The notes below the pieces were generated by a model. That model saw only the letters and a program-made list of their open reading frames with translations, was not told the DNA's origin and ran no database searches. Position numbers and translations under genes: made by a program. A stretch of 62,464 nt of DNA, from contig NZ_AWSA01000027.1 in the NCBI RefSeq assembly GCF_000576595.1, forward strand, positions 1-62,464. Direction: 5' to 3'. This document shows, piece by piece, positions 60,165 through 62,464 of the stretch (positions within the stretch are counted from its first letter, which is position 1; the number at the start of each line of letters is the position of its first letter). Source of the stretch: Intrasporangium oryzae NRRL B-24470 (lineage in GTDB: Bacteria > Actinomycetota > Actinomycetes > Actinomycetales > Dermatophilaceae).

Positions 60165-62232
60165 GTGCGACTGCTGCCTGCTTCCCTTGCCACGACCGGC
60201 CTCGCCGCGGCCCTGCTCGTATCTCCCACCCTCGACATGACACCGGTGTCGTCGCCCGTGGCCCCGAAGGTGACGCGTGTCGCGATCCCGGCCGTGCCGG
60301 CGCCATCGGCCGGAGGAGCCGCGGCCGCGCTGCACCGGGTCGACACGCCGTTCGACGTCGCGGGTGTCACCTTCACCGGTGCGGCTCCTGACGGCCTCGT
60401 CGTCGAGGTCCGTACCCATTCCCACGGGTGGTGGGGTAGCTGGCAGAGGGTGAGTGTCATGGACGCCGGCCCCGACCCGGCGTCGGCCGAGGCAGCCCAC
60501 GCCAGGCGGGGGACGGAGGCGATCACGGCCACGGGCTCGGACGGCATCGACATCCGTGTCTCGGCACGGGGTGGGCGACTCCCGAGCGGCCTGACGGCCA
60601 ACCTCGTCGACGCCGGCCGCGCACCGGCCGACCGCGCGCTCGGCGCCGGTCCCTCGGGATCTGCCATGGCGGCAGTCACGAGCCCCACCATCATCACCCG
60701 GAGCGAGTGGGGCGCCGACGAGTCCCTGCGCACGTGCGACCCGCCGATCGTCGACCGCTTCGACGCGGCCGTCGTGCACCACACGGTCAACTCGAACACC
60801 TACACCCAGGACGAGGCGGCCGGCCTCGTTCGCGGGATCTACGCGTACCACACGACCGGCCTCGGCTGGTGCGACATCGGCTACCAGTTCCTCGTGGACC
60901 GGTTCGGCCGCGTCTACGAGGGCCGCACCGGCAACCTCAGCGGCAACACCCAGGGCGCGCAGGCCGTGGGGTTCAACTCCCAGTCCTTCGGCGTCTCGAC
61001 GCTCGGCGACTTCCAGACGACGGCTCCGAGCCCCGAGGCGGTGTCCGCTGTCACCTCGGTCGTGGCCTGGAAGGCTGACCAGAACGGGTTCGACCCCGGT
61101 GGGATGGTGACCCTGACGTCGGTGGGCAACTCGAAGTATGCCGCGGGCACGGTCATCACGGTCCCGCGCACGGTCGGTCACCGCGACTTCAACGACACCG
61201 AGTGCCCCGGCGACCTCATGTATGCCGAGGTGCCGGCCATCCGCACGCGCGCCTCCGACGAGTACGCGGCCGCGCACGCCTCGTGGTCGGCGATGCAGCC
61301 CCAGAAGGTCGAGGAGACCTTCGCTCGCCCGGCCGGGACGAGCATCTCCTTCGCCGGACACGGCTGGGGGCCCGGTGTGGGCCTGTCGCAGTGGGGCGCG
61401 TACGGCGCCGCCAACAAGGGTCTGACCTGGCGCCAGATCGCCTCCTTCTACTACCCGGGCACCACGGTGAGCTCGCAGGGCAACCCGGCGCTCCGCGTGC
61501 GGCTCGACTACGTCGGGACGGCGGGGACCAGCGTGCCCTCGCAGACGGGGATGTACGTGTCGGACGGAACGACGAGCGCCTACCTCACGACGACCTACCC
61601 CTGGCGCATCGTGCCGGGAGGCGCCGGCCTCACGCTGCAGTTCCGCACCAGCACGGGCTGGGTCTCGAGCAGGGCCTGGACCGCGAAGACGACGCCGCTC
61701 ACCCTCTCCCGACCTTCCGCCGGGTCCGTCCGGGTCGTCATGCCCGATGGCACGCAGCGCGCCTACGCCGGCTCCATCCGCACCGTCCTGTCGGGCACCC
61801 GCACCGTGACGGTCAACGTGACGACGACCGAGGACTACGTCCGTGGGGTCGTTCCGCTCGAGGGCCCGGCCTCCTGGCCTGCGGCGTCGCTGCAGGCGCA
61901 GACGGTGGCCGCGCGCGGCCTCGCCACCGTCAGTCGCCGGGCCAACAGCGCCACGATCGCCGACACCTGCGACACGACCGCGTGTCAGGTGTACCGAGGC
62001 CTGGCCGACTACACCTCGGGTGGCAGCCTGACCCGGACCTGGACGGACAGCCGGACGACCTCCGCGGCGAGCGCGACGGCGGGGCTCGTGCTCACCTACG
62101 GCGGTGTCCCGGCTCGCACGTCCTTCACGTCCTCGAACGGCGGTCGGACGGTGTCCGGTGGGGTCGCCTACCTGCCGGCCAAGACCGACCCCTATGACGC
62201 CGCAGTCGTCAGCTCGAGCAACCCCACGAAGT
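60165..62232 (+). pseudogene. amidase/SpoIID paralogue truncated by an IS insertion
   Basis: The frame from GTG 60165 matches the upstream 1031-residue protein domain for domain: signal peptide, amidase (AAVVHHTVNSN; GHRDFNDTECPGD) and SpoIID (HGWGPGVGLSQWGAYG; EDYVRGVVPLEGPASWPAAS). It runs in register to about residue 689 (SSNPTKW). There an ISL3-type element begins, and the frame ends 22 codons inside it at 62300. About 330 residues of the intact paralogue, including the repeat region, are missing. It may still be made as a shortened secreted protein. Confidence 0.85.
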
Positions 62233-62464
62233 GGCTCTTCATACCTGAGGTGGGTCACAGGCTGAGGCCTCCTCCGATGAGGAGCATCCGCAGCCGGTAG
62301 TTCTCGCGGTTGCGGAAGCCGCGGGCGACGCGTCGGTGGAGCTCGATGAGGCCGTTGATGGCTTCGGTGCCGCCGTTGTTCGCGCCGCCGGTGGTGAAGT
62401 ACGCGAGGAACGCCTCGCGCCACTGCGCCAGGGTCCGGCCGAGGCGGGCGATCTCCGGGATCGG
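62233..62464. mobile_element. ISL3-family insertion sequence (left part only)
   Basis: The element begins near 62233 with GGCTCTTCATACC, the expected kind of ISL3 terminal repeat, interrupting the amidase paralogue. It continues off the right edge. Flanking AAGT/CACGAAGT would be the start of an 8-bp target duplication that cannot be confirmed. Confidence 0.75.
62255..62464 (-). CDS. ISL3-family transposase, C-terminal end (5' part outside window)
   Basis: Reading leftward, the minus strand gives IPEIARLGRTLAQWREAFLA, then YFTTGGANNGGTEAINGLIE, then LHRRVARGFRNRENYRLRML before the stop at 62255-62257. This is the conserved C-terminus of DDE ISL3 transposases, in which the final catalytic Glu is that of GGTEAIN. 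The N-terminal two thirds lie outside the window. Confidence 0.85.
   Translation of the reverse strand, partial: PIPEIARLGRTLAQWREAFLAYFTTGGANNGGTEAINGLIELHRRVARGFRNRENYRLRMLLIGGGLSL

Overview
The window comes from a high-GC actinobacterium. Supporting signs are frequent GTG starts, many apparently leaderless genes with a TANNNT-like box 6-8 nt before the start codon, an acyl-CoA carboxylase beta/epsilon pair, a PknB-type kinase, a class III cyclase with an actinobacterial regulatory half, an F420-type luciferase-like oxidoreductase and a SAM-IV riboswitch. I infer a Micrococcales-like genome but cannot name a genus.

Layout. 1-12.5 kb is a mostly housekeeping block: Ser/Thr kinase (cut by the window edge), accE-accD, birA (divergent), adenylate cyclase, enoyl-CoA hydratase, a two-component system, a GtrA protein, purK-purE, a membrane acyltransferase and a TfoX-N protein. 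12.6-17.1 kb carries small accessory genes: a VOC protein, a Cys-rich secreted protein, an Imm-5-like protein, a CoA-binding protein and an F420-type oxidoreductase. 17.1-29.2 kb is a nearly complete CMP-legionaminic acid locus (SDR, LegF, Gfo/Idh/MocA oxidoreductase, flippase, capsule-type transferase, NeuD-type acyltransferase, LegI, LegG, CBS-nucleotidyltransferase of the PtmE type, LegB, LegC). 29.3-35.4 kb returns to general metabolism: a Na+/H+ antiporter with a UBP zinc finger, an LD-carboxypeptidase, SAM-IV-controlled metY and an acyl-CoA dehydrogenase. 35.7-56.6 kb is a second surface-glycan locus. It holds a glycosyltransferase, a two-gene ABC-2 polysaccharide exporter, all six pseudaminic acid genes (pseF, G, B, C, I, H) dispersed among five divergent or convergent units, two paralogous large glycosyltransferases, an ACP/adenylation/SDR trio, and further transferases including a polysialyltransferase-like one. 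56.9-62.5 kb has two tandem paralogous secreted amidase-SpoIID wall proteins; the second is broken by an ISL3-type insertion running off the right edge.

How the genes work together (inference). Two different CMP-nonulosonic acids could be made within about 35 kb and placed on cell-envelope glycopolymers (teichulosonic-acid-like polymers are known from actinobacteria) or on proteins, and exported by a Wzx-type flippase and/or the ABC-2 transporter. The ACP/AMP-ligase/SDR trio beside pseH may supply an unusual acyl group for the sugar. The wall amidase/SpoIID proteins would act on the same envelope.

DNA-level signals not explained by genes: the octamer GTATGCCG/CGGCATAC occurs about 35 times (about 2 expected) on both strands, inside and outside genes, but is absent for 13 kb across the core of the pseudaminic region; four 11-bp tandem repeats precede the response-regulator gene; and the -10 boxes of the divergent accD and birA genes share two base pairs.
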